Below are positions 55,903-64,000 of a DNA stretch of 64,000 nt, in pieces. Under the pieces are notes generated by a model. The model saw only the letters and a program-made list of their open reading frames with translations. It did not search any database and had not been told where the DNA came from. Within the stretch, counting starts at the first letter, position 1; each line of letters opens with the position of its first letter. The position numbers and the translations under genes were made by a program. Origin of the DNA: Clostridia bacterium (GTDB lineage Bacteria > Bacillota > Clostridia > Peptostreptococcales > Anaerovoracaceae); the NCBI GenBank assembly GCA_910575405.1, contig CAJTER010000024.1, positions 1 to 64,000 of the forward strand, read 5' to 3'.

Positions 55903-56456
55903 GATGCCAGCAGGCGGATGGCGTCGGGAAAGGAAAAGCGGCTCTTCTTCATTTTATTGCTTTCCAGAGAAATGGAGTAATTTTCCGCGTCGCGAAAGTC
56001 AGCTCCCGTCAGATCGTTTTGCAGAAAGGTCGTTCCCTCAAGCCCTGCCCTCTGAAAGGAGCTTTCCTTCAGATCACACTGCTGAAAGGTAGTTCCCAGC
56101 AGATCGCAGTCGGAAAAATCGAATTTCCGCATCTTAAATCCAACGAACAAATTGTGTTTCAGCGTACAGTTTTCAAAGGCAGCAAAGGGCAGGATGATGT
56201 TATTCTCCCGCTCCACATCATTCCAGGAAACGCCCACCAGGGAGCACTCAAAAAAGCGGCAGGAGGTGGCATCCGTAAATTCAAACCGGTTGTTGAAAAT
56301 CGTGCATTCCTGAAAGCTGCAGCCTCTGAAACTGCAGTGGCGGAGCTTTGTTTCGGAAATCCGGCATTTGTAAAAGGTGCATTCTTCAAAAATGGCATCC
56401 TCCAAAAGCGCCCCATCCATCTGAATGTTTTCATATTCTTCGTATTCGTATCTCAT
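55881..56456 (-). CDS. Pentapeptide-repeat protein (Qnr-like)
   Basis: A 191-aa protein built of A(D/N)LXX-type pentapeptides, with bulky residues at the central position (for example CSFRGCSFQECTIF, CDLLGTTFQQCDLKES). This should form a right-handed quadrilateral helix like Qnr and McbG, which mimic DNA and shield gyrase. The length and an irregular stretch at about 95-110 fit that group, but many pentapeptide proteins have other or unknown roles. AGAGGAG precedes the ATG at 56456. Its last codons lie within the right 67-bp repeat. Confidence 0.85.
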   Translation of the reverse strand: MRYEYEEYENIQMDGALLEDAIFEECTFYKCRISETKLRHCSFRGCSFQECTIFNNRFEFTDATSCRFFECSLVGVSWNDVERENNIILPFAAFENCTLKHNLFVGFKMRKFDFSDCDLLGTTFQQCDLKESSFQRAGLEGTTFLQNDLTGADFRDAENYSISLESNKMKKSRFSFPDAIRLLASSGIIVE

Positions 56457-56552
56457 CTGTTTCTCCTCTTTCCTTCTTTTACTGAAAATCCCTTTTTTAC
56501 GCCCACCATTATATCGGTCATCCAGCGTCCCTGTCAATGCTTGTCTGGCCTC

Positions 56553-56581
56553 TTGACAAAACGGCCTCTTCTCTCCATAAT
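56553..56581 (+). promoter_or_regulatory. Promoter of the nitroreductase gene
   Basis: TTGACA (56553-56558), 17 bp, then CATAAT (56576-56581). Start near 56588. Confidence 0.65.
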
Positions 56582-56629
56582 ATTCGTATCAAAATTCCAT
56601 TACACATAATCGATATGAAGGAGGCTTTT

Positions 56630-57151
56630 ATGAACAACGAAGTATTGCAAAACATAAAGACGAGACGATCGATCCGCAAGTACAAGGCTGAGCAGATCAA
56701 GGAGGACGAGCTTCAGGCCGTGCTGGAGGCTGGAACTTACGCGCCTTCCGGCAGGGGAATGCAGAGCCCGCTTCTGGTGGCTGTCCAGGATAAAGCCGCG
56801 ATGAAGCAAATTGTCAAAATGAATGCCGCTGTTATGGGAACAGACTCCAATCCTTACTACGATGCTCCCACTGTGGTTTTAGTCTTTGCGCCTGAAGATC
56901 GGACCACCTGGCTGGAGGATGGAAGCTGCGTGCTGGATACCATGATGCTGGCCGCTCATTCCATCGGCCTTGGGTCCTGCTGGATTCACAGAGAGCGGGA
57001 AATGTTTGACACAGAAGAAGGAAAGGCATTGATGAAACAATGGGGCGTTCCGGAAAACTATAAGGGCATCGGCGCCCTGGCTCTGGGTTATAGGGACTGC
57101 CCGCTGCCGGAGGCTCCGGAAAGAAAAGATGGGCGGATTGTTATGGTTTAA
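56630..57151 (+). CDS. Nitroreductase-family flavoprotein
   Basis: A 173-aa FMN-dependent nitroreductase-type protein. IKTRRSIRKYK is the FMN phosphate-binding start, APSGRGMQSP the flavin loop, DTMMLAAHSIGLGSCWIHR the dimer/FMN region and GALALGY the last motif. AAGGAGG lies ahead of the ATG; a longer frame upstream crosses the promoter. Physiological substrate unknown. Confidence 0.92.
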   Translation: MNNEVLQNIKTRRSIRKYKAEQIKEDELQAVLEAGTYAPSGRGMQSPLLVAVQDKAAMKQIVKMNAAVMGTDSNPYYDAPTVVLVFAPEDRTTWLEDGSCVLDTMMLAAHSIGLGSCWIHREREMFDTEEGKALMKQWGVPENYKGIGALALGYRDCPLPEAPERKDGRIVMV

Positions 57152-57230
57152 AAAAATTTCCCGCCCCATTGTGCTTATGCCCTTCCCACAACCCTGCACA
57201 ATCTTTTTTAGTAAAAATCACAAAAAACAC

Positions 57231-57259
57231 TTTACACCGCCCCGACATCGTGGTAAAAT
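57231..57259 (+). promoter_or_regulatory. Promoter of the aro operon leader
   Basis: TTTACA (57231-57236), 17 bp, then TAAAAT (57254-57259). Start near 57266, 27 bases before the leader-peptide ATG. Confidence 0.8.
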
Positions 57260-57292
57260 GCTTACAGAATTCATTCAGAAAGGATAAGTACA

Positions 57293-57385
57293 ATGCTTAG
57301 CAGAATCGCATTTGCAGCTGAATATTTTTATTTTTACTTTACTTACTTTTTTAAGGGTAAAGTGAATTTTGCTGCAATGAGATAG
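57293..57385 (+). CDS. Phe/Tyr-rich leader peptide of the aro operon
   Basis: A 30-codon gene with AGAAAGGA ahead of its ATG. Codons 11-20 read YFYFYFTYFF, and there are eight Phe and four Tyr in all. It lies 44 bases before a terminator, in the transcript of aroF-tyrA-aroB-aroA-aroC-pheA. This is the design of pheA/trp leader peptides of enteric bacteria: ribosomes stall at the Phe/Tyr codons when charged tRNA-Phe or tRNA-Tyr is scarce. It ends at TAG 57383-57385, after the antiterminator strand. Confidence 0.9.
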   Translation: MLSRIAFAAEYFYFYFTYFFKGKVNFAAMR

Positions 57386-57465
57386 CTCGTAATAATCCTT
57401 TCCAGATTGGTTATAACCACGAGATTTTCTCCGCAAGTGAAATTCACTTGCGGAGTTTTTATTTT
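57359..57465 (+). terminator. Attenuator: terminator with competing antiterminator
   Basis: The terminator CTCCGCAAGTGAA/TTCACTTGCGGAG (57429-57455) is followed by TTTTTATTTT. Inside the leader gene, AAAGTGAATTT (57359-57369) is complementary to AAATTCACTT (57440-57449), which lies in the loop and 3' arm of the terminator. A ribosome stalled at 57323-57352 leaves that strand free to pair and stops terminator formation. A ribosome at the stop codon covers it, so the terminator forms. Confidence 0.88.
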
Positions 57466-57511
57466 GTCAGAAATTTATTTTTAAAGATTTTAAAGAAAGA
57501 GGGAACAACTT

Positions 57512-58519
57512 ATGATTATTATTTTAAAGGACAATCCGGAAGAAAAACAATTGGATAATCTGATTTCATGGCTTAAGAGCATGAATCTGGATATTCACTT
57601 CAGCAAGGGTGAAAGCACAACGATTCTGGGACTCATCGGCGATACTTCCGCCGTGGATATGGATCTCATCAATGCCCTTGATATTGTAGAAACTGTCAAG
57701 CAGGTTCAGGAGCCGTACAAAAATGTAAACCGTAAATTCCATCCCAAGGATACAGTGATTGATATCTGCGGCACTAAAGTTGGCAGCGGAAATTTCCAGG
57801 TTATCGCAGGGCCTTGCTCTGTAGAGTCAAGAGAGCAGGTGTTTGAAATCGCGCAGGGCGTAAAAAAAGCAGGCGCTCATTTTCTCAGAGGCGGCGCGTT
57901 CAAGCCGAGAACCTCACCTTATGCCTTCCAGGGAATGCGCGCGGAGGGAATTGAACTGCTGCTGGAAGCAAAAAAGGAATTTGGCCTTCCAATTGTAACT
58001 GAAGTTATGGATCTCTCCCAGCTTCCTCTTTTTGAAGAAGTAGACGTCATTCAGGTAGGCGCAAGAAATATGCAGAACTTCGAGCTTTTAAAGGAAGTCG
58101 GCCGTCTCGACAAGCCGGTTCTCTTAAAACGGGGTCTTGCCAATACCTTAAAGGAGCTCCTGATGAGCGCTGAATACATTATGGCCGGCGGAAACGAAAA
58201 GGTCATCCTCTGTGAACGGGGAATCCGTACTTTTGAAACCGCCACAAGAAACACTCTGGATCTGGCCGCAATTCCGCTGCTGAAGACTAAGACCCACCTC
58301 CCTATCGTTGTTGACCCGAGCCATGCCACAGGAATTGCGCATCTTGTAAAGCCTATGGCAATTGCAGCAGCAGCAGCAGGCGCAGACGGCCTCATGATCG
58401 AAGTACACAACGATCCGCCTCACGCTCTCTGCGATGGAGCCCAGTCCCTGACACCGGAAGCCTTCGCTGATGTGATGGATGCCGTTAACGCGGTACTGCC
58501 TCATGCTTACAAGGGCTGA
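57512..58519 (+). CDS. aroF: 3-deoxy-7-phosphoheptulonate (DAHP) synthase, AroF/type I-beta
   Basis: DAHP synthase (335 aa) joins phosphoenolpyruvate and erythrose 4-phosphate, entry to the shikimate pathway. Residues 1-70 are the ferredoxin-like N-terminal domain found in the Thermotoga type, which often mediates Tyr/Phe feedback inhibition. The barrel has [53 protein letters not shown] and [17 protein letters not shown] precedes the ATG. First gene after the Phe/Tyr attenuator. Confidence 0.95.
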   Translation: MIIILKDNPEEKQLDNLISWLKSMNLDIHFSKGESTTILGLIGDTSAVDMDLINALDIVETVKQVQEPYKNVNRKFHPKDTVIDICGTKVGSGNFQVIAGPCSVESREQVFEIAQGVKKAGAHFLRGGAFKPRTSPYAFQGMRAEGIELLLEAKKEFGLPIVTEVMDLSQLPLFEEVDVIQVGARNMQNFELLKEVGRLDKPVLLKRGLANTLKELLMSAEYIMAGGNEKVILCERGIRTFETATRNTLDLAAIPLLKTKTHLPIVVDPSHATGIAHLVKPMAIAAAAAGADGLMIEVHNDPPHALCDGAQSLTPEAFADVMDAVNAVLPHAYKG

Positions 58520-58534
58520 TAAGGAGGCTTTCAT

Positions 58535-59374
58535 ATGGAAATCGCAATTATCGGCCTGGGCCTTATCGGGGGCTCCATGGCAAAGGCTATTAAGGAAAAT
58601 ACCGGACACATGGTATATGGAACGGATTTAAACGACACGGTTGTGAAAAAGGCGCGGCTCATCGGCGCTATTGACGAGGCTCTGACAGATGAAATTCTGG
58701 GGGACTGCGACCTTACGCTGGTGGCTCTCTATCCTCAGGCGGCCATCCGCTTTATCGAAAAAAAGCAGGAGATTTTCAAAAAGAACTCCATTGTTCTGGA
58801 TTGCTGCGGCGTAAAGCGCATCGTCTGCAGAGAGGCGGAACCCATCGCCTTAAAGCAGGGCTTCGTCTTTATGGGCGGCCACCCTATGGCAGGGCTGGAG
58901 CATTCCGGTTTTGATCATGCGGAAAAGGCACTGTTCCAAAACGCTTCCATGATTCTGACCCCTACAAAGGGAAATATTCAGGATGTGGAAAAGGTAAAGG
59001 ATCTTTTCACTTCCATCGGCTTTACCAATATCCAGGTGGCAACGCCCCAGGAGCACGACGAGATGATCGCCTTTACTTCCCAGCTGGCCCACGTAGTTTC
59101 CAGCGCCTATATCAAGAGTCCGGCCGCCATGCGCCACAAAGGCTTTTCCGCCGGAAGCTACAAGGATCTGACCAGGGTTGCGAAGCTCAACGAGGACATG
59201 TGGACGGAGCTCTTCCTCGACAATCCGGACTTTCTGGCAGAGGAAATCGACGGGATCGCGGATCGGCTCAAAGAATACAGCCGGGCCATCAAGGAAAAGG
59301 ACGCGGAAACTCTGCGGCGCCTCCTGCGGGAAGGCCGGGAGAAAAAAGCGATTATTGACGGAGAAATATTCTAG
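58535..59374 (+). CDS. tyrA: Prephenate dehydrogenase
   Basis: TyrA (279 aa) makes 4-hydroxyphenylpyruvate for tyrosine. IIGLGLIGGSMAKAI is the NAD(P) loop, and DCCGVKR, GGHPMAGLEHSG and FTSQLAHVVSSAY are the substrate and catalytic motifs. It has no fused chorismate mutase or ACT domain. AAGGAGG precedes the ATG. It is 15 bp after aroF. Confidence 0.94.
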   Translation: MEIAIIGLGLIGGSMAKAIKENTGHMVYGTDLNDTVVKKARLIGAIDEALTDEILGDCDLTLVALYPQAAIRFIEKKQEIFKKNSIVLDCCGVKRIVCREAEPIALKQGFVFMGGHPMAGLEHSGFDHAEKALFQNASMILTPTKGNIQDVEKVKDLFTSIGFTNIQVATPQEHDEMIAFTSQLAHVVSSAYIKSPAAMRHKGFSAGSYKDLTRVAKLNEDMWTELFLDNPDFLAEEIDGIADRLKEYSRAIKEKDAETLRRLLREGREKKAIIDGEIF

Positions 59375-59386
59375 GAGAAAACGAGA

Positions 59387-60457
59387 ATGGATACTATCAC
59401 AATTACAGCTTCACGGGTCTATCAGGTTCTGAGCGGAAGCGGACTTCTTGCCCAGGCAGGAAGGTTGATACGCAATGTTCTGGGAGATAAGCCGAAAAAG
59501 CTCTGCATTGTAACGGACGACAAGGTGGACGCCCTTTACAGCGCCGCTCTTTTCTCATCCCTCACAGAGGCCGGGTACGAAGCAGTCAAATTCGTATTTC
59601 CAATGGGGGAAGCTTCCAAAAGCATGGATACGGTTTCGGAGCTTTTAGAGTTCCTTGCCCAAAACCAGCTGACCCGTTCGGATGCAATCGTAGCCCTGGG
59701 GGGCGGCGTTACGGGAGATCTTGCCGGATACAGCGCAGCCTCTTATCTGCGGGGAATTCCCTTTGTTCAGGTGCCGACGACTCTGCTGGCGGCTGTAGAT
59801 TCTTCTGTAGGCGGAAAGACGGGGGTCAATCTGAAGGCGGGGAAAAATCTGGCGGGCGCTTTCTGGCAGCCATGCCTTGTGCTCTTTGATATGGACACCA
59901 TTAAGACCTTGTCCTATGATCTTCTTCTCGATGGTGCTGCTGAGGCTATTAAAGCTGGAGCCATTGCGGACCGGGAGCTTTTTTCCTATATAAACGGAGT
60001 CCAGGAGCTGACGGAGCCTGCGGTTATCGGGCACCTGAGCCGCCGGGCCATTGAAATCAAGCGCAATGTGGTGGAGGAAGATGAGCGTGATACGGGCGTG
60101 CGCCAGCTGCTGAATTTCGGCCACACCATCGGCCATGCTATTGAAAAATGCAGCAGCTTTCAGATCAGCCACGGCCATGCGGTTGCCATGGGTATGGTCA
60201 TCATTTCCAGGGCTTCCTTGAATATGGGCTGGTCAAAGGAGGATTGTCTGACGCCGATTCTGGAAAGTCTGGAAAAGTTCCGCTTTCCTCTGGAATGTTC
60301 CTATACGGCGGCCCAGCTTACTCAGGCTGCTCTGCGGGATAAAAAGCGCATGGGAGATACGATTACTTTGGTGGTTCCCGTTTCTCTGGGGAACTGCCAG
60401 CTGAAAAAGCTTCCTGTCACAGAGTTGGAAGCAGTAATAAAGGCGGGATTACAATGA
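59387..60457 (+). CDS. aroB: 3-dehydroquinate synthase
   Basis: AroB (356 aa) converts DAHP to 3-dehydroquinate with NAD+ and a metal. ALGGGVTGDLAGYSAASYLRG, PTTLLAAVDSSVGGKTGVN, GAAEAIKAG, and NFGHTIGHAIE with HGHAVAMGM supply the cofactor and metal ligands. The stop overlaps aroA (ATGA). Confidence 0.96.
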   Translation: MDTITITASRVYQVLSGSGLLAQAGRLIRNVLGDKPKKLCIVTDDKVDALYSAALFSSLTEAGYEAVKFVFPMGEASKSMDTVSELLEFLAQNQLTRSDAIVALGGGVTGDLAGYSAASYLRGIPFVQVPTTLLAAVDSSVGGKTGVNLKAGKNLAGAFWQPCLVLFDMDTIKTLSYDLLLDGAAEAIKAGAIADRELFSYINGVQELTEPAVIGHLSRRAIEIKRNVVEEDERDTGVRQLLNFGHTIGHAIEKCSSFQISHGHAVAMGMVIISRASLNMGWSKEDCLTPILESLEKFRFPLECSYTAAQLTQAALRDKKRMGDTITLVVPVSLGNCQLKKLPVTELEAVIKAGLQ

Positions 60458-61695
60458 ATATCGAAATTACACCACAAATACTCTTAGGAAGTGTCGATGC
60501 CGTAGCATCCAAGTCTCACGCTCACAGACTGCTGATTTCGGCTGCTCTGTCAAAGCGGCCCGCAAAAGTAAAGATCAGTACGACTTCACAGGATATTGAG
60601 GCCACCAGGCAGTGTCTGCGTCAGCTGAAAGCCGACATTCCGGTTCTCGACTGCCGAGAAAGCGGCTCCACCCTGCGCTTTCTCCTTCCCGTAGCCATGG
60701 TGCTCAAGGAGGAAGCCGTCTTTCTCGGTTCCGGCCGTCTGCCCCAGCGCCCTATCTCCCCTTTAAAGGAAGAGATGGAGGCTCACGGCTGCGTTTTCAC
60801 AAACCAGCATCGAAAAAAGGGCGATGCGGAGGAAATCTGCCATATTAAAGGAACGATGTCGGGGGGAATTTTCACCCTTCCCGGCAACGTAAGCTCTCAG
60901 TATATTACCGGGCTGCTCTTCGCCCTGCCCCTGCTCAGGGAAAACAGTCAAATCCGCATTACTTCTCCCTTGGAATCAAGGGGCTATGTGGATCTGACCT
61001 TAGATGTTCTGAAGGATTTTGGCATCGAAGTCTACGTGGAGGAAACGGAGGGCTGCCCTACTTATAAAATCAAAGGCAGGCAGCAGTATCTTGCGCCGGA
61101 GGAGGTTACAGCAGAAGGCGACTGGTCCAACACGGCCTTCTGGGTTGCTGCCGGCGTCCTTTCAAAAGGCTCGGGAGTTATCTGCCACAAAATCAATCCC
61201 CACTCCGTTCAGGGAGATCGCCAGATTTTCAGCCTGGCAAGACGCATGGGCGGTATTGTGCTGGAAAAAGAGCAGCGCATCCTCGCTATGGAGGCTCCTT
61301 TAAAGGGTATCCACATTGACGCCTCCGCTATCCCGGATCTGGTGCCCATCTTAGCGGTAATGGCCTCTGTAGCCAAAGGAACCACCTACATTCACAATGC
61401 CCACAGGCTGCGGCTCAAGGAGTCAGATCGTCTGGCAGCCATGTACGACTGCCTGTCCCGGGTAGGCGCTGATCTTATTGAGGAGCCGGGAGGACTGACG
61501 ATTACAGGTGTTCCTCGCCTGAAGGGGGGCCGGGTCAGCGGCTACAATGATCACCGGATCGTCATGGCTATGACCATTGCCTCTATCGTATCGGAGAGGC
61601 CCATCATTATTGAAGGAGCAGAGGCGGTAAACAAATCCTATCCTGCTTTCTTTGAAGACTTTGAATCCCTGGGAGGTGTATACCGTGTTCTCTGA
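60454..61695 (+). CDS. aroA: 3-phosphoshikimate 1-carboxyvinyltransferase (EPSP synthase)
   Basis: EPSP synthase (413 aa). SKSHAHRLLISAAL binds shikimate 3-phosphate, ESGSTLRFLLPVA replaces the class I GNAGT-type loop, SSQYITGLLFALP follows, and RLKESDRLAAM contains the catalytic Glu. The protein is somewhat short but complete. Its last codons overlap aroC by 11 bp. Confidence 0.95.
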   Translation: MNIEITPQILLGSVDAVASKSHAHRLLISAALSKRPAKVKISTTSQDIEATRQCLRQLKADIPVLDCRESGSTLRFLLPVAMVLKEEAVFLGSGRLPQRPISPLKEEMEAHGCVFTNQHRKKGDAEEICHIKGTMSGGIFTLPGNVSSQYITGLLFALPLLRENSQIRITSPLESRGYVDLTLDVLKDFGIEVYVEETEGCPTYKIKGRQQYLAPEEVTAEGDWSNTAFWVAAGVLSKGSGVICHKINPHSVQGDRQIFSLARRMGGIVLEKEQRILAMEAPLKGIHIDASAIPDLVPILAVMASVAKGTTYIHNAHRLRLKESDRLAAMYDCLSRVGADLIEEPGGLTITGVPRLKGGRVSGYNDHRIVMAMTIASIVSERPIIIEGAEAVNKSYPAFFEDFESLGGVYRVL

Positions 61696-62764
61696 GTTTG
61701 GAAACAATATAAAGGTGCGCATTTTCGGCGGCTCTCATGAACCGGAAATCGGGGTAGCCATCACGGGCCTTCCCTGCGGCACAGCCATTGATCTGGAAGA
61801 GCTGCAAAAATTCCTCGATCTGCGGGCGCCGGGAAACAGCCCCTTTGCCACCAGCAGAAAGGAGCCGGATCGGGCAAATCCCCGGGAGGGAATCACGCTC
61901 ACAGACCCCGGTACAGCTATTACCTCTGGAAATACCGTTACCTTTGTGATTGCCAACACCAACACCCGCTCTGGGGACTACAAAAATCTGCGGGACATTC
62001 CCCGGCCAGGCCACGCGGACTATACGGCATATGTAAAATATGGGGATCGTCTGAATATGGCAGGAGGTGGGCCTTTTTCCGCCAGGATGACTGCGCCCCT
62101 CTGTATTGCCGGCGGCATTGCCCTGCAGCTGCTTGAGAAAGAAGGAATCGAAATCGGAGCCCACATCGCTTCTATCGCAGGAATTGAGGATGAAGCCCTG
62201 GATCCCCTTTTCCCCCGCGCTCCGGAGCATACTGATTTCCCCGTTTTTTCTTTGGAAGCAGGGCAAAAGATGCAGGAAAAAATCCTTGCTGCAAAAAAGG
62301 ACGGCGATTCTGTTGGCGGCGTGGTGGAGGTGTATGCAAAAGGCTGCCCGGCAGGACTGGGAGGTCCCATGTACGAAGGCGTGGAAAGCGTCCTCGCTCC
62401 CATTTTCTTTGGCATCCCGGCTGTAAAAGGAATTGAATTCGGCGCAGGCTTTGCCGCTTCCCGTCTTCGCGGCTCAGAAAACAACGATCCCTTCCGTATC
62501 AAGGACGGAAAGGTAGTAACGGAAACGAACAACCACGGCGGCATTCTGGGCGGAATCACTTCCGGCATGCCCCTTATCGCAAGGCTGGCCTTTAAACCGA
62601 CTCCTTCCATCGCAAAGAAGCAGAAATCCGTCAGCCTCAGCAGACTGGAAAATGAAACTCTGTCTATTACCGGCAGGCACGATCCCTGTGTTGTGCTGAG
62701 AGCAGTACCCGTATGCAGGGCCGCCCTTGCCATTGGACTTTTGGATATGATTATGGAGGAATAA
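61685..62764 (+). CDS. aroC: Chorismate synthase
   Basis: AroC (359 aa) makes chorismate with reduced FMN. GGSHEPEIGVAITGLPCG, RPGHADYTAYVKYG, GGGPFSARMTAPLCIAGGIA and ETNNHGGILGGITSGMP are recognisable. The GTG at 61685 is the start because GGGAGG lies eight bases upstream and the family begins with the S-x-FG region. The usual Arg in the SGRET motif is replaced by the variant GGGPFSAR seen in some Clostridia. Confidence 0.93.
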   Translation: MFSEFGNNIKVRIFGGSHEPEIGVAITGLPCGTAIDLEELQKFLDLRAPGNSPFATSRKEPDRANPREGITLTDPGTAITSGNTVTFVIANTNTRSGDYKNLRDIPRPGHADYTAYVKYGDRLNMAGGGPFSARMTAPLCIAGGIALQLLEKEGIEIGAHIASIAGIEDEALDPLFPRAPEHTDFPVFSLEAGQKMQEKILAAKKDGDSVGGVVEVYAKGCPAGLGGPMYEGVESVLAPIFFGIPAVKGIEFGAGFAASRLRGSENNDPFRIKDGKVVTETNNHGGILGGITSGMPLIARLAFKPTPSIAKKQKSVSLSRLENETLSITGRHDPCVVLRAVPVCRAALAIGLLDMIMEE

Positions 62765-62770
62765 TAAATC

Positions 62771-63913
62771 ATGAAATTAGAAGAAATCAGAAAAGAAATC
62801 GACAAAGTAGACTCACAAATCGCAAAGCTGTTTATCGAGCGCATGGATCTGGCTCTGGAAGTAGCAAAGACAAAAGAAGAAAACAATCTGGCTGTAGTCA
62901 ACAATACCAGGGAAAAGGAAATTCTCCACCGCATTTCAGGAGAAATCGGAGAACCGCTGGACAGCTACGGCCGCATCCTTTTCAACACTCTGTTTGATCT
63001 GAGCCGCTCCTATCAGAACAACTACCTTTCCCGGGTTTCGGACATCGGCGAGCGCATTGAAAAGGCTCTGGAAGAGACACCAAAGCTTTTCCCCAAAAAA
63101 GCCGTCGTCGCCTGCCAGGGAGTTGCCGGCTCCTATTCCCAGGCTGCCTGCGAAAAGCTCTTTGAAGTGCCCAGCACCATGTATTTCAACAGCTTTGAGG
63201 GCGTGTTCAACGCGGTGGAAAAGGGTCTCTGTCAGTACGGAATCCTGCCGCTGGAAAACAGCTCCTACGGTTCTGTAGGAACGGTTTACGATCTGATGAA
63301 AAATTACAACTTCCATATTGTAAAGAGCATCCGCCTGCGGGTCAACCACAGCCTCCTTGCAAAGCCGGGCACAAAGCTGAAGGATGTGAAGGAAATCTTC
63401 TCCCACGAGCAGGCAATCGGCCAGTGCGGCGAATTCCTAAAGACCCTGAAGGATGTAAAAATCACGGTCTGCGAAAACACGGCCAGAGCCGCCAAAATGG
63501 TGGCCGAATCGGACAGAAGCGACGTTGCCGCCATCTGCTCCAGAGACTGTATCGAGCTTTACGGGCTGGAATCCCTCAACAACAACATTCAGGTCAGCGA
63601 CAACAACTACACCCGCTTTATTTGCATTTCCAAGAATCTGGAAATTTATCCGGGAGCCAATAAAATCAGCCTCATGCTTTCCCTGGCGCACAGACCAAGC
63701 TCCCTGTACCACATGATTGCCAAATTCTCCGCTCTGGGCGTCAACCTGACCAAGCTGGAATCCCGCCCTGTACCGGGAAGCGACTTTGAATTCATGTTTT
63801 ATTTTGACATGGAAGCATCCGTCTACTCGCCGGAATTTGTAAATCTGCTGGGGCAGCTGGAAAATCAGCCGGAAATCTTCGTATTCCTGGGCAGCTATTC
63901 GGAAACCATTTAA
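62771..63913 (+). CDS. pheA: Bifunctional chorismate mutase/prephenate dehydratase (P-protein)
   Basis: PheA (380 aa) makes phenylpyruvate for phenylalanine. The N-terminal AroQ mutase (residues 1-85, EIRKEIDKVDSQIAKLFIERMDLALEVAKTKEEN) precedes the dehydratase (about 105-285, ACQGVAGSYSQAAC, LPLENSSYGSVGTVYDLM, NNYTRFICIS) and a C-terminal ACT domain with LTKLESRPVPGSDFEFMFYFD, where ESRP binds Phe for feedback. Last gene of the operon in this window. Confidence 0.95.
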   Translation: MKLEEIRKEIDKVDSQIAKLFIERMDLALEVAKTKEENNLAVVNNTREKEILHRISGEIGEPLDSYGRILFNTLFDLSRSYQNNYLSRVSDIGERIEKALEETPKLFPKKAVVACQGVAGSYSQAACEKLFEVPSTMYFNSFEGVFNAVEKGLCQYGILPLENSSYGSVGTVYDLMKNYNFHIVKSIRLRVNHSLLAKPGTKLKDVKEIFSHEQAIGQCGEFLKTLKDVKITVCENTARAAKMVAESDRSDVAAICSRDCIELYGLESLNNNIQVSDNNYTRFICISKNLEIYPGANKISLMLSLAHRPSSLYHMIAKFSALGVNLTKLESRPVPGSDFEFMFYFDMEASVYSPEFVNLLGQLENQPEIFVFLGSYSETI

Positions 63914-63925
63914 CTGGTCGGGGCG

Positions 63926-63971
63926 CCCCTTCCTCAGTATGCGGACCGGAAAAACGGTTCTGAGGAAGGGG
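63926..63971 (+). terminator. Large stem-loop after pheA
   Basis: CCCCTTCCTCAG (63926-63937) pairs with CTGAGGAAGGGG (63960-63971), with a small inner ACCG/CGGT stem. No T tract follows before the window ends, so it may slow or end transcription, or belong to the next gene. Confidence 0.5.
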
Positions 63972-64000
63972 GCCAATCCCAGATAACTCTACAAAGAAAA

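Overview
The window looks like chromosome of an anaerobic Clostridia-type Bacillota (Firmicutes) of moderate G+C. The evidence is the gene content and signal types: strong AGGAGG ribosome sites, T-box leaders, a sodium-type V-ATPase, a ferredoxin-linked [FeFe]-hydrogenase-like sensor, and C. kluyveri-like cat1/sucD. A more exact placement (for example Peptostreptococcales/Anaerovoracaceae) would be a guess.

Layout. 1-1330: a decayed Rpn-type nuclease/transposase gene. 1430-9274 (minus): a catabolic operon for an unknown amine or amino acid (orphan 199-aa protein, SSS symporter, small membrane protein, four-subunit flavin/iron-sulfur dehydrogenase). It lies behind a good sigma-54 promoter with two identical-arm palindromes as likely enhancer sites, next to a PAS-AAA-Fis activator. 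9311-9778: two paralogous microgenes with a shared leader. 9978-16938 (minus): trpEGDCFBA behind a tRNA-Trp T-box, with an 80-bp tandem repeat between the T-box terminator and trpE. 17093-29685 (minus): a tightly packed run of 15 genes, six for a redox-sensing module ([FeFe]-hydrogenase-like sensor, HATPases, PHP, DRTGG, 2Fe-2S) directly downstream of nine V-ATPase genes whose K subunit has the Na+ ligand set. 30240-30731: a coiled-coil protein with 21-bp DNA repeats. 30895-36592: sucD-like and cat1-like genes, an AspT/YidE-type transporter and a LysR regulator. 36618-39339: M42 peptidase and NhaC antiporter. 39792-43595: Leu T-box and leuACD, with leuB apart at 48078.

43788-57151 is an accessory zone. 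It holds an SMR efflux pair with a MerR regulator (19-bp-spacer promoter), an RNHCP protein, two single-span microproteins under a BceR-like box, a doubly frameshifted satD, GNAT/YjbQ, a hydrolase, MarR/MATE, pnuC, a hipB-hipS-hipT tripartite toxin-antitoxin cassette bounded by 67-bp direct repeats, a Qnr-like pentapeptide protein and a nitroreductase.

57231-63913 (plus): aroF-tyrA-aroB-aroA-aroC-pheA behind a leader that encodes a Phe/Tyr-rich 30-aa peptide, a terminator and a mutually exclusive antiterminator. This is classical ribosome-mediated attenuation, unlike the T-boxes used for trp and leu in the same window.

Most striking items: the Phe/Tyr attenuator, the repeat-bounded hipBST cassette, the V-ATPase/redox-sensor superoperon, the sigma-54 catabolic operon, and the paired microproteins. 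No tRNA, rRNA, CRISPR array or intact insertion sequence was seen.
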